From the NCBI RefSeq assembly GCF_022829635.1, contig NZ_JAKSYO010000193.1, positions 62,001 through 126,000 on the forward strand: DNA of 64,000 bases, given 5' to 3'. The notes below the pieces were generated by a model that worked only from the letters and a program-made list of their open reading frames with translations, ran no database searches and was not told where the DNA came from. A program made the position numbers and the translations under genes. This document shows positions 35,305-43,588 of this stretch, piece after piece. Origin of the DNA: Methylobacterium sp. E-066 (GTDB taxonomy: Bacteria; Pseudomonadota; Alphaproteobacteria; Rhizobiales; Beijerinckiaceae). Position 1 is the first letter of the stretch; each line of letters begins with the position of its first letter.

Positions 35305-36180
35305 ATGCCCGGCTATCTGCCCTTCGCGGGCGCCCTGAAGCTGCCCGCTTATACCTGCGACAATTGCGGGTTCTGGCAGCGCCATTTCGAGGCACCGCCG
35401 TCCTGCCCGCTCTGCCTCGACGCCCGCCACGTGGTGCCGCAGGACGGCTGGCGCTTCCGCACCGCCCGGGAGGCGCAGGACGCCTTCCCGTGCCATTGGC
35501 AGGAGCTGGAACCGGGCGTCTGGCGCTTCTGGAACGAGCCGGTCTCCGGCATCGGCCCCTCCGCCTACCTGATCCAGACCGAGAAGGGGAATATGGGTTT
35601 CGAGGGCTGCCCGGTCTTCAGCGAGGCCGCCCTCGACCAGATCGAGACGCTCGGCGGCATGCAGGTCCTCTCGGCCTCGCACCCGCATGCTTACGGGGCG
35701 TTGACGCAGCTCCAGGACCGGTTCGACCCGGAATTGTGCCTGCCCGCTGCCGATTTCATCTGGAGTGCCGCGCTTCAGGTGAGCTGGCCGTATGACGATT
35801 TCCTCGAACCCCTGCCGGGTCTGGAGCTGCATCGCACCGCGGGGCATTTCGACGGCCACGCCGTCCTGTACGACCGGACGCGAAAGATCTGCTTCTGCGG
35901 CGACGCCCTGAAGTTCGAGCTGGATCCGGCCGATCCGCGCCGGGCGACCACGATCTCGGCCCACAAGGCGTTCGTGCGCGGGGTGCCGCTCACGCCGGGC
36001 GAGCTGCGCCGCTACCGCGACGTGTTCGAGCGCCTCGACTTCACCCAGACGTGGACGCCGTTCGAGCCCGCTCGTAATTGCGGCCGGCGCGAGGTTCTGG
36101 CGCTGCTGGATCAGTTGCTAAGCGGCCGCGCGCATGCCGCGCCGGTACCGCTCGACAGCCTGCCGGTTCAGGACCGGTAG
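35305..36180 (+). CDS. Zinc-ribbon plus metallo-beta-lactamase-like protein
   Basis: 291 residues; AGGAGAGG is 9 nt before the ATG. The N-terminus has a zinc ribbon (TCDNCGFWQRH and PSCPLCLDARH, four cysteines). The rest resembles a metallo-beta-lactamase fold but with a degenerate metal site: SASHPHAYGAL stands where HxHxDH is expected. A histidine pair is present in RTAGHFDGHAVLYD, and CFCGDALKFEL holds the aspartate. Activity may be lost or changed. It converges on the nitrile hydratase operon and overlaps the accessory gene by 13 bp, a placement suggesting a link with that operon. I do not know a function for it. Confidence 0.75.
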   Translation: MPGYLPFAGALKLPAYTCDNCGFWQRHFEAPPSCPLCLDARHVVPQDGWRFRTAREAQDAFPCHWQELEPGVWRFWNEPVSGIGPSAYLIQTEKGNMGFEGCPVFSEAALDQIETLGGMQVLSASHPHAYGALTQLQDRFDPELCLPAADFIWSAALQVSWPYDDFLEPLPGLELHRTAGHFDGHAVLYDRTRKICFCGDALKFELDPADPRRATTISAHKAFVRGVPLTPGELRRYRDVFERLDFTQTWTPFEPARNCGRREVLALLDQLLSGRAHAAPVPLDSLPVQDR

Positions 36181-36491
36181 AGCGGATCGTTCTCCAGGCG
36201 GATTGGCCGGCCGTGCGGCGTCGCCGCGGCAGCGCGCAGGAACGCTTCGGTGCGAACGGCCACGCTGTCGGGGGCTGCGATCCCGCGCTCGGCCAGGATC
36301 GTTTCCAGGGTGGCGAGCCAAGCCCCGTAATCGGCGGCCTGCTCAGGACCATCGGCCGGCCGGATCTCCCGGCCGAGGCGGTCGGCCCATTCGGCCCAGG
36401 TGAACAGGCCGGCCTCCTGCAGGGACACCACCAGGGCGAAGACCTGTGCCTCCCAGGGTGCCGCAAAGGTTTTTGGAACCGGTTCGCTCAT
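36168..36491 (-). CDS. Nitrile hydratase accessory protein (activator/beta-N-terminal-like)
   Basis: 107 residues from ATG 36491, overlapping the beta-subunit stop by four bases. It resembles the N-terminal part of nitrile hydratase beta subunits and the small accessory proteins of cobalt-type operons (FAAPWEAQVFALVVSLQEAG, then FTWAEWADRLGREI). These accessory proteins help insert metal into the alpha subunit, by subunit swapping in the cobalt systems. The gene order alpha, beta, accessory is the usual one. Its 3' end overlaps the convergent zinc-ribbon gene. Confidence 0.85.
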   Translation of the reverse strand: MSEPVPKTFAAPWEAQVFALVVSLQEAGLFTWAEWADRLGREIRPADGPEQAADYGAWLATLETILAERGIAAPDSVAVRTEAFLRAAAATPHGRPIRLENDPLYRS

Positions 36492-37147
36492 GCCGGGTCC
36501 AGATACGGTTCGAAAGCAGCCACCGTGACGATCCCGCCCGGATCGCCGCTCTCGCCCCACAGCTCCAGCGCCGTGAAACTGACGGTGTACAGCCAGGACG
36601 GGTTCTCGCCCGCCCCGTAGGCGTTGGTGTCGGGATACACGAAGGCGCCGTCGACGCGCTCGACCCGGCCGCGCCGGCCTCGAACATAGCGCGGCAGCCG
36701 CGTATGCCCGGTCGGGTGGATATTTCGGGCGATGACGACATCGCCGACCGCGAAGCGGGCCGGCCCGGCGGGGTCGCGACTGCTCGGGAAGCCGGCCCGG
36801 AAGCGCGCCTCCAACCCATCCCGGGCCAGGACCCGGGCCACTGCCCTGGGCGGCTCGGCGGCGCGGCCCGCCGCGATCTCCTCGGGTGTGGCGAGACCGG
36901 TGGCGGCGACCTGCTTCTCCAGGGCCGCCAGCCAGATCTCGTAGTAGCTCGACGCGAGATACTGGGCCGGCGGCAGCGATTCCCGGTTGGCGCGGCTGCC
37001 GTCGAGGTTCCAGGCGCCGGTGTAGCCCATGGCCATCGCCATCGCGAAGACCCGCCGTTCCCAGTCGGCATGGAACACCGGCTCGTCCGGCTCCGGCACC
37101 ACCGGCCCGAAGCCGTGCGCGCCGCCGAGGTCCTGGGCGCCGTTCAT
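36488..37147 (-). CDS. nthB: Nitrile hydratase subunit beta
   Basis: 219 residues. The start MNGAQDLGGAHGFGPV is the beta-subunit signature, followed by HADWERRVFAMAMAMG. The C-terminal SH3-like domain carries FAVGDVVIARNIHPTGHTRL and GENPSWLYTVSFTALELWG. It forms the active heterodimer with the alpha subunit and lines the substrate channel. ATGA overlap with nthA fixes its start at 37147. Nitrile hydratase converts nitriles to amides, which the amidases at 38837 and 49745 could carry to acids (inference). Confidence 0.94.
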   Translation of the reverse strand: MNGAQDLGGAHGFGPVVPEPDEPVFHADWERRVFAMAMAMGYTGAWNLDGSRANRESLPPAQYLASSYYEIWLAALEKQVAATGLATPEEIAAGRAAEPPRAVARVLARDGLEARFRAGFPSSRDPAGPARFAVGDVVIARNIHPTGHTRLPRYVRGRRGRVERVDGAFVYPDTNAYGAGENPSWLYTVSFTALELWGESGDPGGIVTVAAFEPYLDPA

Positions 37148-37815
37148 ACCGGCATCTCCGGCGGGCTCGGCGGGACCGTTCCGGGCAGGCCGGTGCCGAT
37201 CATCGCGTCGCGGGTCACGAGGGCGGCCAGGGCCTCCTCGGAAAAGCCTTCGGTGTTCGCGGGCCGCATCGGCAGGACCATATACCGGGTCTCGGCGGTC
37301 GAATCCCAGACGGTGATCCGGGTGGTCTCGGGGATCGTCACGCCGAACTCGGCCAGCACGCCACGTGGGTCGATCACCGCCCGGGCGCGGTAGGGCGGCG
37401 CCTTGTACCAGACCGGCGGCAGGCCGAGCACCGGCCAGGGGTAGCAGGAGCAGAGCGTGCACACGACGAGGTTGTGGGTCTCGGGCGTGTTGGCCACCAC
37501 CACCATGTGCTCGCCGCCCCGCCCGCCGATGCCGAGTTCGGCGATCGTCGGCGTGGCGTCGGCCAGGAGCCGTGCCCGGTAATCCGGATCGACCCAGGCC
37601 CGGGCCACCACCCGGGCGCCGGCATGCGGCCCGACCTTGTTTTCGTAAAGGTCCACGAGGGTGTCGAGGGCGGCCGGGTCGATATAGCCCTTCTCGGTCA
37701 GCAGGGATTCCAGCGCCCGCACCCGCGCCTCGACGGGCGAAAGATCGCTGCCGTGCGGGTGGTCATGCGTGTGCGAGTGGTCGTGCGCCTGGTCGTGCGC
37801 GTGGTCGTGGCTCAT
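37144..37815 (-). CDS. nthA: Nitrile hydratase subunit alpha, cobalt type, His-rich N-terminus
   Basis: 223 residues. The metal site VVCTLCSCYPWPVLGLPP has Cys119-Thr-Leu-Cys122-Ser-Cys124; threonine at the second position marks the cobalt type, and two of these cysteines become oxidised in the mature enzyme. The core begins about residue 27 (PVEARVRALESLL). The first 21 residues contain nine histidines in alternating HDHAHD-like repeats, an extension that could bind or store metal. It heads the three-gene operon; the start at 37815 was chosen because the His-rich segment begins there. The divergent sigma factor gene starts 197 bp away. Confidence 0.93.
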   Translation of the reverse strand: MSHDHAHDQAHDHSHTHDHPHGSDLSPVEARVRALESLLTEKGYIDPAALDTLVDLYENKVGPHAGARVVARAWVDPDYRARLLADATPTIAELGIGGRGGEHMVVVANTPETHNLVVCTLCSCYPWPVLGLPPVWYKAPPYRARAVIDPRGVLAEFGVTIPETTRITVWDSTAETRYMVLPMRPANTEGFSEEALAALVTRDAMIGTGLPGTVPPSPPEMPV

Positions 37816-37888
37816 CCGTCCTCCTGGCCATCGGTATTCTGCACCGGCGCCTCGCCCACGGCCACTGCCGTCGCGATGTATCAATCAT

Positions 37889-37910
37889 GATCGCGACGGA
37901 TTGCGCGATC
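37889..37910. promoter_or_regulatory. Inverted repeat between nthA and the sigma factor gene
   Basis: GATCGCG and CGCGATC are perfect 7-bp arms 8 nt apart, 74 bp before nthA and 102 bp before the sigma factor gene. The position between divergent genes is suitable for an operator serving either; the binding protein is unknown. I found no GGAAC-N16/17-CGTT general-stress promoter in this interval. Confidence 0.3.
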
Positions 37911-38011
37911 CTCCGGTTTTTCCGGGAGCGTTTGGTATCGGTTCAGATTTGGGACGCTACCGACGTTAGAGCAGTTCCAGTATACAAGACGATCGGGACC
38001 AGGATACGCGT

Positions 38012-38713
38012 ATGACCGATGACATCGCGACCCAGTCGGACGGGACAGAGCGCGGCGGCGCGACCGGCTACGCCGCGATCATCGGCCAGCATCTCGCCCT
38101 ACCGATCCGGGATTATTTCCAGATCGTCGAGCAGGAGCCGCTGCCGGCGCAGCTCGCCGGCCTCCTGGCGCGCTTCGAGGCCGCTTTGGCGGCGCACGGC
38201 CAAGTCGTGGCGTTCGATTTCCGCAGCGACATCATCAAGGCGCTCCCGGCCCTGCGCACCTTCGCGCTGTCCCTCGCCGGCGATGTGAGCCGGGCCGACG
38301 ACCTCGTGCAGGAGACCTTCGTGAAGGCTTGGGCCAACCAGACGCGGTTCCGGCCCGGGACGAACTTCACCGCCTGGCTGTTCACGATCCTGCGCAACCA
38401 GTTCTACTCGGAGCTGCGCAAGAACCGGCGCGAGGTCGAGGACGTGGACGGCACCCATGCCAGCCAGATGACCAGCCTGTCCGACCAGGAGGATGCAAGC
38501 ACCCTCAAGGTCGTGTGGAAGCAGCTCGGGACCCTCCCGGCCGCCCAGCGGCAGGCGCTGCTGCTGGTCGGCGCGGAGGGGCACACCTACGAGGAGGCGG
38601 CGAGCAAGCTCGGCTGCCAGGTCGGCACTGTGAAGAGCCGGGTCAGCCGGGCGCGCTCTTCGCTGCTCGATACCCTGGGCGTGGTGGTCGCGGGGCAGGC
38701 CCCTGCGGTGTGA
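38012..38713 (+). CDS. EcfG-family sigma factor with NepR-like N-terminal segment
   Basis: 233 residues. Region sigma-2 (about 72-140) ends with the EcfG-typical FTILRNQFYSELRKNRREVE and sigma-4 (about 165-222) has YEEAASKLGCQVGTVKSRVS. In front lies an extension that EcfG proteins normally lack: residues 22-60, with IGQHLALPIRDYFQIVEQEP and LPAQLAGLLARFEAAL, resemble the two helices of the anti-sigma factor NepR. In the general stress response NepR binds EcfG until phosphorylated PhyR removes it, so this may be a self-inhibiting sigma or one that talks directly to PhyR (inference). AGGA precedes the ATG. No phyR, nepR or histidine kinase gene is adjacent. Confidence 0.85.
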   Translation: MTDDIATQSDGTERGGATGYAAIIGQHLALPIRDYFQIVEQEPLPAQLAGLLARFEAALAAHGQVVAFDFRSDIIKALPALRTFALSLAGDVSRADDLVQETFVKAWANQTRFRPGTNFTAWLFTILRNQFYSELRKNRREVEDVDGTHASQMTSLSDQEDASTLKVVWKQLGTLPAAQRQALLLVGAEGHTYEEAASKLGCQVGTVKSRVSRARSSLLDTLGVVVAGQAPAV

Positions 38714-38836
38714 GGGGGCCGCACCACGCCGTTTTTGGGAACGTGCCCGTCTCAAACCTTGCCCGTTTCAACGGCGGGGCGTGAACACGCGCTCGGGATG
38801 CCCCGGATGCTGGGATGACGGGAAGACCGAGCCTGC

Positions 38837-40228
38837 TCAGACCGGAGCCCGCCGCCGGTGCCAGTCGGTCGCCCGCTGGTAGGCCTGGCCGATCCGCAGG
38901 GCCATCGCCTCGTCGTAGCCCCGGCAGGTGATCTGCAGTGACAGCGGCAGCCCGGCGGCGGTGAACCCGTCGGGCAGCGCCAGGGCGCAGAGGTCCAGAA
39001 GGTTGCCGAAGCGGGTGAAGCGCGACGGCAGATGCGCCTCGTCGACCTCGGCGAGCGCCACGGCGGCGCATTCCGTGGTCGGCGTCAGCAGGGCGTCGAT
39101 CCCCTCCAGGGCGGCGGCATAGGCGACCTTCATGGCGGCGCGACGCTGGAGCGTGCCGAGATATTCCTGGGCCGAGACTGTCGCGCCGGCGAGGATCCGA
39201 GCCCGCACAGCGTCGCCGAGCTGCGAGGCCGGGTCCTCGGCGAGGGCGCCGTTGACGAAATAGGCCTCGGCGTTGGTGATCCCGCTCATCGCCACGCAGT
39301 CGCTGAACCGGAACGGAAGGGCGACGTCGACGATCTCGGCCCCCTGCTGCGCCAGGATGTCGAGGGCCGCGTCGTAGGCTGCCAGCATGTCGGCGGCGAC
39401 GCCCTCCCGCTCGGCTTCCGGCATCCGCCCGAGCCGCAGGCCGCGCACGCCCCGGTTCAGGGTCGACCAGGGCGCGTCCGGGGCGATCCCCCGGGTGGCG
39501 GGATCGAGCGGGTCGGGGCCGGAGATCGCCTCGTAGAGAAGCGCGGTATCCTCGACATTGCGCGCCAGCGGGCCGGGCGTGTCCAGCGTCGTCGAGAGCG
39601 GCACGATCCCCCAGGTCGAGACGCGCCCGACCGTGACCTTCAGCCCGGTCAGCCCGCAGAAGGAGGCGGGCAGGCGCACCGAGCCGCCGGTATCGGTGCC
39701 GATGCCCCAGGGCGCCATCCGGGCGGCCACCGCGACCCCGGTGCCGCTGCTCGACCCGCCCGGCGTGCGCGGCGTCTCGGGATCCCAGGGGTTCCAGGGC
39801 GTGCCGAGATGCTGGTTGGTTCCCCAGCCGCCATAGGCGAACTCCACCGTGTGGGTCTTGCCGAGCACGATCATGCCCTGCGCGATCAGCCGCCGGGCGA
39901 TGGTCGCGGTGCGCTCGGCCCGGCGCGCCCGGTGGGCGGCCGAGCCGCCCATGGTGATCCGGCCCTCCAGGTCGATCAGGTCTTTCAGCACCACCGGCAC
40001 GCCGTGCAGCGGCCCGACCGCGTGGCCGGAGCGGATCGCCCGGTCGGCCCCCTCGGCGGCCAGGCGCGCATCGGCGGCGAACACCTCCGTGAAGGCCTGG
40101 AGCTTCGGCTCCAACTGCTCGACCCGGCCGAGCAGCGCGTCGACCGCGTCCACCGGCGAGAGTGTCTTCGATCCGATCGCCCGGGCGAGTTCGGCCGCGG
40201 ATGCGTCGACAAGATCAAAATCAGCCAT
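38837..40228 (-). CDS. Amidase-signature family amidohydrolase
   Basis: 463 residues with the full Ser-cisSer-Lys apparatus: Lys82 in VPVVLKDLIDLEG, the GGSSSG loop at 157-162 and the nucleophile Ser183 in IGTDTGGSVRLPAS. The family hydrolyses a wide range of amides, from small aliphatic amides to aryl and acyl amides. No signal peptide. It follows the peptide-binding protein gene by 5 bp on the same strand, so the two form a bicistron that may couple uptake of an amide-bearing compound to its cleavage. The ATG at 40228 is the family start (MADFDLVDASAAELARAIGS). Confidence 0.9.
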   Translation of the reverse strand: MADFDLVDASAAELARAIGSKTLSPVDAVDALLGRVEQLEPKLQAFTEVFAADARLAAEGADRAIRSGHAVGPLHGVPVVLKDLIDLEGRITMGGSAAHRARRAERTATIARRLIAQGMIVLGKTHTVEFAYGGWGTNQHLGTPWNPWDPETPRTPGGSSSGTGVAVAARMAPWGIGTDTGGSVRLPASFCGLTGLKVTVGRVSTWGIVPLSTTLDTPGPLARNVEDTALLYEAISGPDPLDPATRGIAPDAPWSTLNRGVRGLRLGRMPEAEREGVAADMLAAYDAALDILAQQGAEIVDVALPFRFSDCVAMSGITNAEAYFVNGALAEDPASQLGDAVRARILAGATVSAQEYLGTLQRRAAMKVAYAAALEGIDALLTPTTECAAVALAEVDEAHLPSRFTRFGNLLDLCALALPDGFTAAGLPLSLQITCRGYDEAMALRIGQAYQRATDWHRRRAPV

Positions 40229-40233
40229 CGGGA

Positions 40234-41835
40234 TCACTGCACGCTGACGAGGGTGAGGTCGACGAACCAGGATTGCGGGGAGACGAAGCCGTGGATCTTC
40301 TTCGACATCCCGCGCGGGTTGAGATCGTGCACGATGAACAGCCACGGCGGGTTGTCCACCAGCCGCTCGTGGGCGAGCGCCGTCTGCGCGTCGATCACCT
40401 TGGTGTCGCTGGTCTCGGCGAGGGCCTTGAGGGCGGCGTCGAATTGATCGTCCTTCCAGTTCGGGAAGTTGAAGCCGCCGGGCGGGAACCGGTCGCCCGC
40501 GAAGTAGCGCGCCATCACGCTGGGATCGGACGAGGGCGAGGAGACGTTGAGCGCCATCGAGCCTTGGAGGCTCTGCGCGTCCGGCAGCGCCCGGCTGGAA
40601 TTCAGAAGCACCTGCCATTCGACCACATTGAAGCTCAGCTCGACGTTGCAGGCCTGCTTCAGGTTCTCCTGCAGGTACTCGTTCATCGGCATCGGCAGCA
40701 TCTGGCCGGAGCCCGAGGACGAGATCATCACCTTGAGGCTGAGCGGCTTCTTTTCCGAGTAGCCCGCCTCGGCCAGCAGCGCCTTGCCCTTGGCGGCGTC
40801 GAAAACGTAACGGTTCTTCGGGCTGCCGAAATTCGGGTCCTTGTCGTTGAGCCAGCCCGAGGCCGGCTCGGCCGTGCCGTTGAGCAGCTCGACGATGCCG
40901 GCCCGGTCGACGCAGTAATTCAGCGCCTGGCGGACGCGCACGTCCTTCAGCGGGCTGTCCTTGGCGCCGATGTTGAAGATGTACGGCCAGACATGCGGGT
41001 AGGAGCCCATGGTGATGGCGAAGCCCGCCTGCTTCAGGGACGGGATCGCGTCGGGCGCCGGCACCTCGATCCAGTCGACCTGCCCCGACCGCAGGGCCGC
41101 GACCCGGGCATTCGCCTCCGGGATCGGCATCAGCCGGACCTTGTCGACCTTGGCCATCCGGCCCGGGTCCCAGTAGCCGTCGAACTTGGCGAGATCGACC
41201 GATTCCCGCGGGGCGACGCGGGTGATCTTGAACGGGCCGGTGCCGGCCGCCGGCAGCGCCGCGACCTTGGCCCAGTCGCGCCCCGCCGTCTCGAAGGATT
41301 TCGGCGAGGTGAACAGCAGGTAGACGACCATGTCGGGGAAATACGACGCGACCTGCGTGGTCGTGATCTGAACGGTGGAATCGTCGATCTTCTTGTAGCT
41401 CCCGACCAGCGGCGCCCGGGCGCGGGAGATGCCGGCCCCCTGCGGCTCGAATTGCGGGCTGTCGTTCTTGAAGTAGCGGTCGAGGTTCCAGATCACCGCG
41501 TCGGCGTTGAACGGGCTGCCGTCATGGAAGCTGACGCCCTGGCGCAGGTGGAAGGTCCAAAGTTTCTTGTCGTTCGGATCCTGCTCCCAGCGCTCGGCGA
41601 GCGCTGGGACGATGCCAGCGAGCTTGTCGTTGTGCTTCAGGTCCCACTGCACCAGACCCTCGAAGATCGGGTAGCCGAGGAAGCGCATGCCCTCGAAGCC
41701 GTTATTGGGCATCCCGGTGGCGGTGGGGATGTCGGAGGCGGTCATGGCGATGCGCAGCACGCTCTCGGCGTGGGCCGCGGGGGCGAGGCCAAGGGAACCG
41801 GCGACGGCAGCGGCAAGCAGGCGGCGAAGTTTCAT
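40234..41835 (-). CDS. ABC transporter substrate-binding protein, peptide/nickel type (family 5)
   Basis: 533 residues. A clean signal peptide (MKLRRLLAAAVAGSLGLAPA, cleavage near AHA-ES) is followed by SBP family 5 features: LWTFHLRQGVSFHDGSPFNA, GTGPFKITRVAPRESVDLAK and DVRVRQALNYCVDRAGIVE. Such proteins deliver oligopeptides, opines or other amides to a permease. No permease or ATPase gene is adjacent; the operon holds only this gene and the amidase. GGGA precedes the ATG at 41835. It is divergent from the ThDP-peptidase operon with a 184-bp shared promoter region. Confidence 0.9.
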   Translation of the reverse strand: MKLRRLLAAAVAGSLGLAPAAHAESVLRIAMTASDIPTATGMPNNGFEGMRFLGYPIFEGLVQWDLKHNDKLAGIVPALAERWEQDPNDKKLWTFHLRQGVSFHDGSPFNADAVIWNLDRYFKNDSPQFEPQGAGISRARAPLVGSYKKIDDSTVQITTTQVASYFPDMVVYLLFTSPKSFETAGRDWAKVAALPAAGTGPFKITRVAPRESVDLAKFDGYWDPGRMAKVDKVRLMPIPEANARVAALRSGQVDWIEVPAPDAIPSLKQAGFAITMGSYPHVWPYIFNIGAKDSPLKDVRVRQALNYCVDRAGIVELLNGTAEPASGWLNDKDPNFGSPKNRYVFDAAKGKALLAEAGYSEKKPLSLKVMISSSGSGQMLPMPMNEYLQENLKQACNVELSFNVVEWQVLLNSSRALPDAQSLQGSMALNVSSPSSDPSVMARYFAGDRFPPGGFNFPNWKDDQFDAALKALAETSDTKVIDAQTALAHERLVDNPPWLFIVHDLNPRGMSKKIHGFVSPQSWFVDLTLVSVQ

Positions 41836-42019
41836 CGGATCCCGTTCGTCGAGGTTGCGGGCCGCCACCGGCAAATCCCGCGCCAGATCATGCGATAGTC
41901 CGGGCGTCCGATGACCGGGTGATGGCGCGTTTCGGCCCTTGCGCTCGGCGCGGGCTGCGCCACGATAATAAAGAATGCGCGTTGCCGGCCGCCTGAGCCG
42001 GACCGAGAGGGAGCCGCCC

Positions 42020-43588
42020 GTGACCGATGGGACGCCAACCACGATGAACGGGGCCGAGAGCCTCGTCCGGACCCTCGTCGCCGGCGGGGTCGAGGTCTGC
42101 TTCACCAATCCCGGCACCTCCGAGATGCACTTCGTCGCCGCCCTCGACCGGGTCGAGGGGATGCGCTGCGTGCTGTTCCTGTTCGAGGGCGGGGCCACCG
42201 GCGCTGCGGACGGCTATGCCCGCATGGCCGACAAGCCGGCCTCGACCCTGCTGCATCTCGGGCCGGGCCTCGCCAACGGGCTCGCCAACCTGCACAACGC
42301 CAAGAAGGCGCGCACCCCCGTCGTCAACATCGTCGGCGAGCACGCCACCTATCACCGGGAGTACAACGCGCCGCTGACCTCGGATATCGAGGGGCTGGCC
42401 CGCCCGATGTCGTCGTGGGTGCATACCGGCCTGAGCGCCGCGGAGATCGGATCCGACGGCGCCGCCGCCATCGCGGCCGCCCGCACCGCCCCGGGGCAGG
42501 TCGCGACCCTGATCCTGCCGGCCAACACCGCCTGGGACCCGGGCACGGGCATCGCGCCGGTGCCGCCGATCCCCGAGCGGACCAAGGCGGGGGATTCGGC
42601 CATCGCGGCCGCGGTGGCGGCGCTGTCCAGCGGCGAGCCGGTGCTGCTGCATCTCGGCGACCGGGCGGTGCAGGGCGAGGGCCGGGTGATCGCCGACCGG
42701 ATCGCGCGCAAGACCGGCGCGACGCTGATGGCCATGACCTCCAACGCCCGGATCGACCGGGGCGCCGGCACGGTGCCGATCGAGCGCCTGCCCTACCCGA
42801 TCGACCAGGCGATCGAGGCCCTGAAAGGTTTTCGCCACATCATCCTGATCGGCGCGACCCAGCCGGTGGGGTTCTTCGCCTATCCGGGCAAGCCGAGCCT
42901 GCTCGCCCCCGAGGATTCTTCGACCATTACCCTCGCCACCCCCGAGGAGGACCAGATCGACGCGCTGGAGCGGCTGGCCGAGGCGGTCGCCGCGCCGCCG
43001 GCCGAGACCATCGCGGTTGGGCCGCGGCCGAGCCTGCCGCGTTCGGGCGCCCTGGACCAGGACAATATCGGCCGGGTCCTCGGCGCGCTGATCCCGGAGG
43101 GCGCGGTGATCTGCGACGAGTCGATCACCACCGGCCGCAACTTCTTCGCCCTGACCCGGGATGCGGCGCCGCATTCCTGGCTGCAGCTCAGCGGCGGCTC
43201 GATCGGCCTCGGCATCCCGATGGCCACCGGCGCGGCAATCGCCTGTCCCGGCCGCAAGGTGATCAACCTCCAGGCCGACGGCAGCGGGCTCTACACTGCT
43301 CAGGCGCTCTGGACCCAGGCACGCGAGCACCTCGACGTGGTGACGCTGATCTGGTCGAACCGCTCCTACGCGATCCTGCGGGCAGAGCTTGCCAATGTCG
43401 GTGCGCACAATCCCGGCCCGAAGGCGCTGGGCATGCTGAGCCTCGACGATCCGGCGATCGATTGGGTCAGCCTCGCCCGCGGCTTCGGCGTCGAGGGCCG
43501 GCGGGTCGAGACGCTGGAGGACTTCATCGCGGCGTTCCAGCACGGGCTGGACAATCCAGGGCCGTACCTGATCGAAGTCGCCCTGTGA
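42020..43588 (+). CDS. ThDP-dependent acetolactate synthase-like enzyme
   Basis: 522 residues starting at GTG 42020, which has GAGAGGGAG 6 nt upstream; ATG 42044 is an alternative. It has the three-domain layout of the decarboxylase/acetolactate synthase superfamily: FTNPGTSEMHFVAALD, the activating glutamate in LFLFEGGATGAADGYARMAD, and a ThDP/Mg site of the form ADGSGLYTAQALWTQ with NRSYAILRAEL. It lacks an adjacent ilvN and is unlikely to serve branched-chain synthesis; MdlC-like 2-oxo acid decarboxylation is plausible. Its stop overlaps the acylase start (GTGA). Confidence 0.85.
   Translation: MTDGTPTTMNGAESLVRTLVAGGVEVCFTNPGTSEMHFVAALDRVEGMRCVLFLFEGGATGAADGYARMADKPASTLLHLGPGLANGLANLHNAKKARTPVVNIVGEHATYHREYNAPLTSDIEGLARPMSSWVHTGLSAAEIGSDGAAAIAAARTAPGQVATLILPANTAWDPGTGIAPVPPIPERTKAGDSAIAAAVAALSSGEPVLLHLGDRAVQGEGRVIADRIARKTGATLMAMTSNARIDRGAGTVPIERLPYPIDQAIEALKGFRHIILIGATQPVGFFAYPGKPSLLAPEDSSTITLATPEEDQIDALERLAEAVAAPPAETIAVGPRPSLPRSGALDQDNIGRVLGALIPEGAVICDESITTGRNFFALTRDAAPHSWLQLSGGSIGLGIPMATGAAIACPGRKVINLQADGSGLYTAQALWTQAREHLDVVTLIWSNRSYAILRAELANVGAHNPGPKALGMLSLDDPAIDWVSLARGFGVEGRRVETLEDFIAAFQHGLDNPGPYLIEVAL

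Noticed and set aside
37911..38011. General-stress (GGAAC/CGTT) promoter for the EcfG-type sigma factor
   Set aside because: Partial matches only, with spacing far from 16-17 nt.
42415..43584. Extension of the penicillin acylase frame upstream across the ThDP gene
   Set aside because: This would overlap most of a gene with clear motifs; the acylase fold begins at GTG 43585 with a GTGA overlap.
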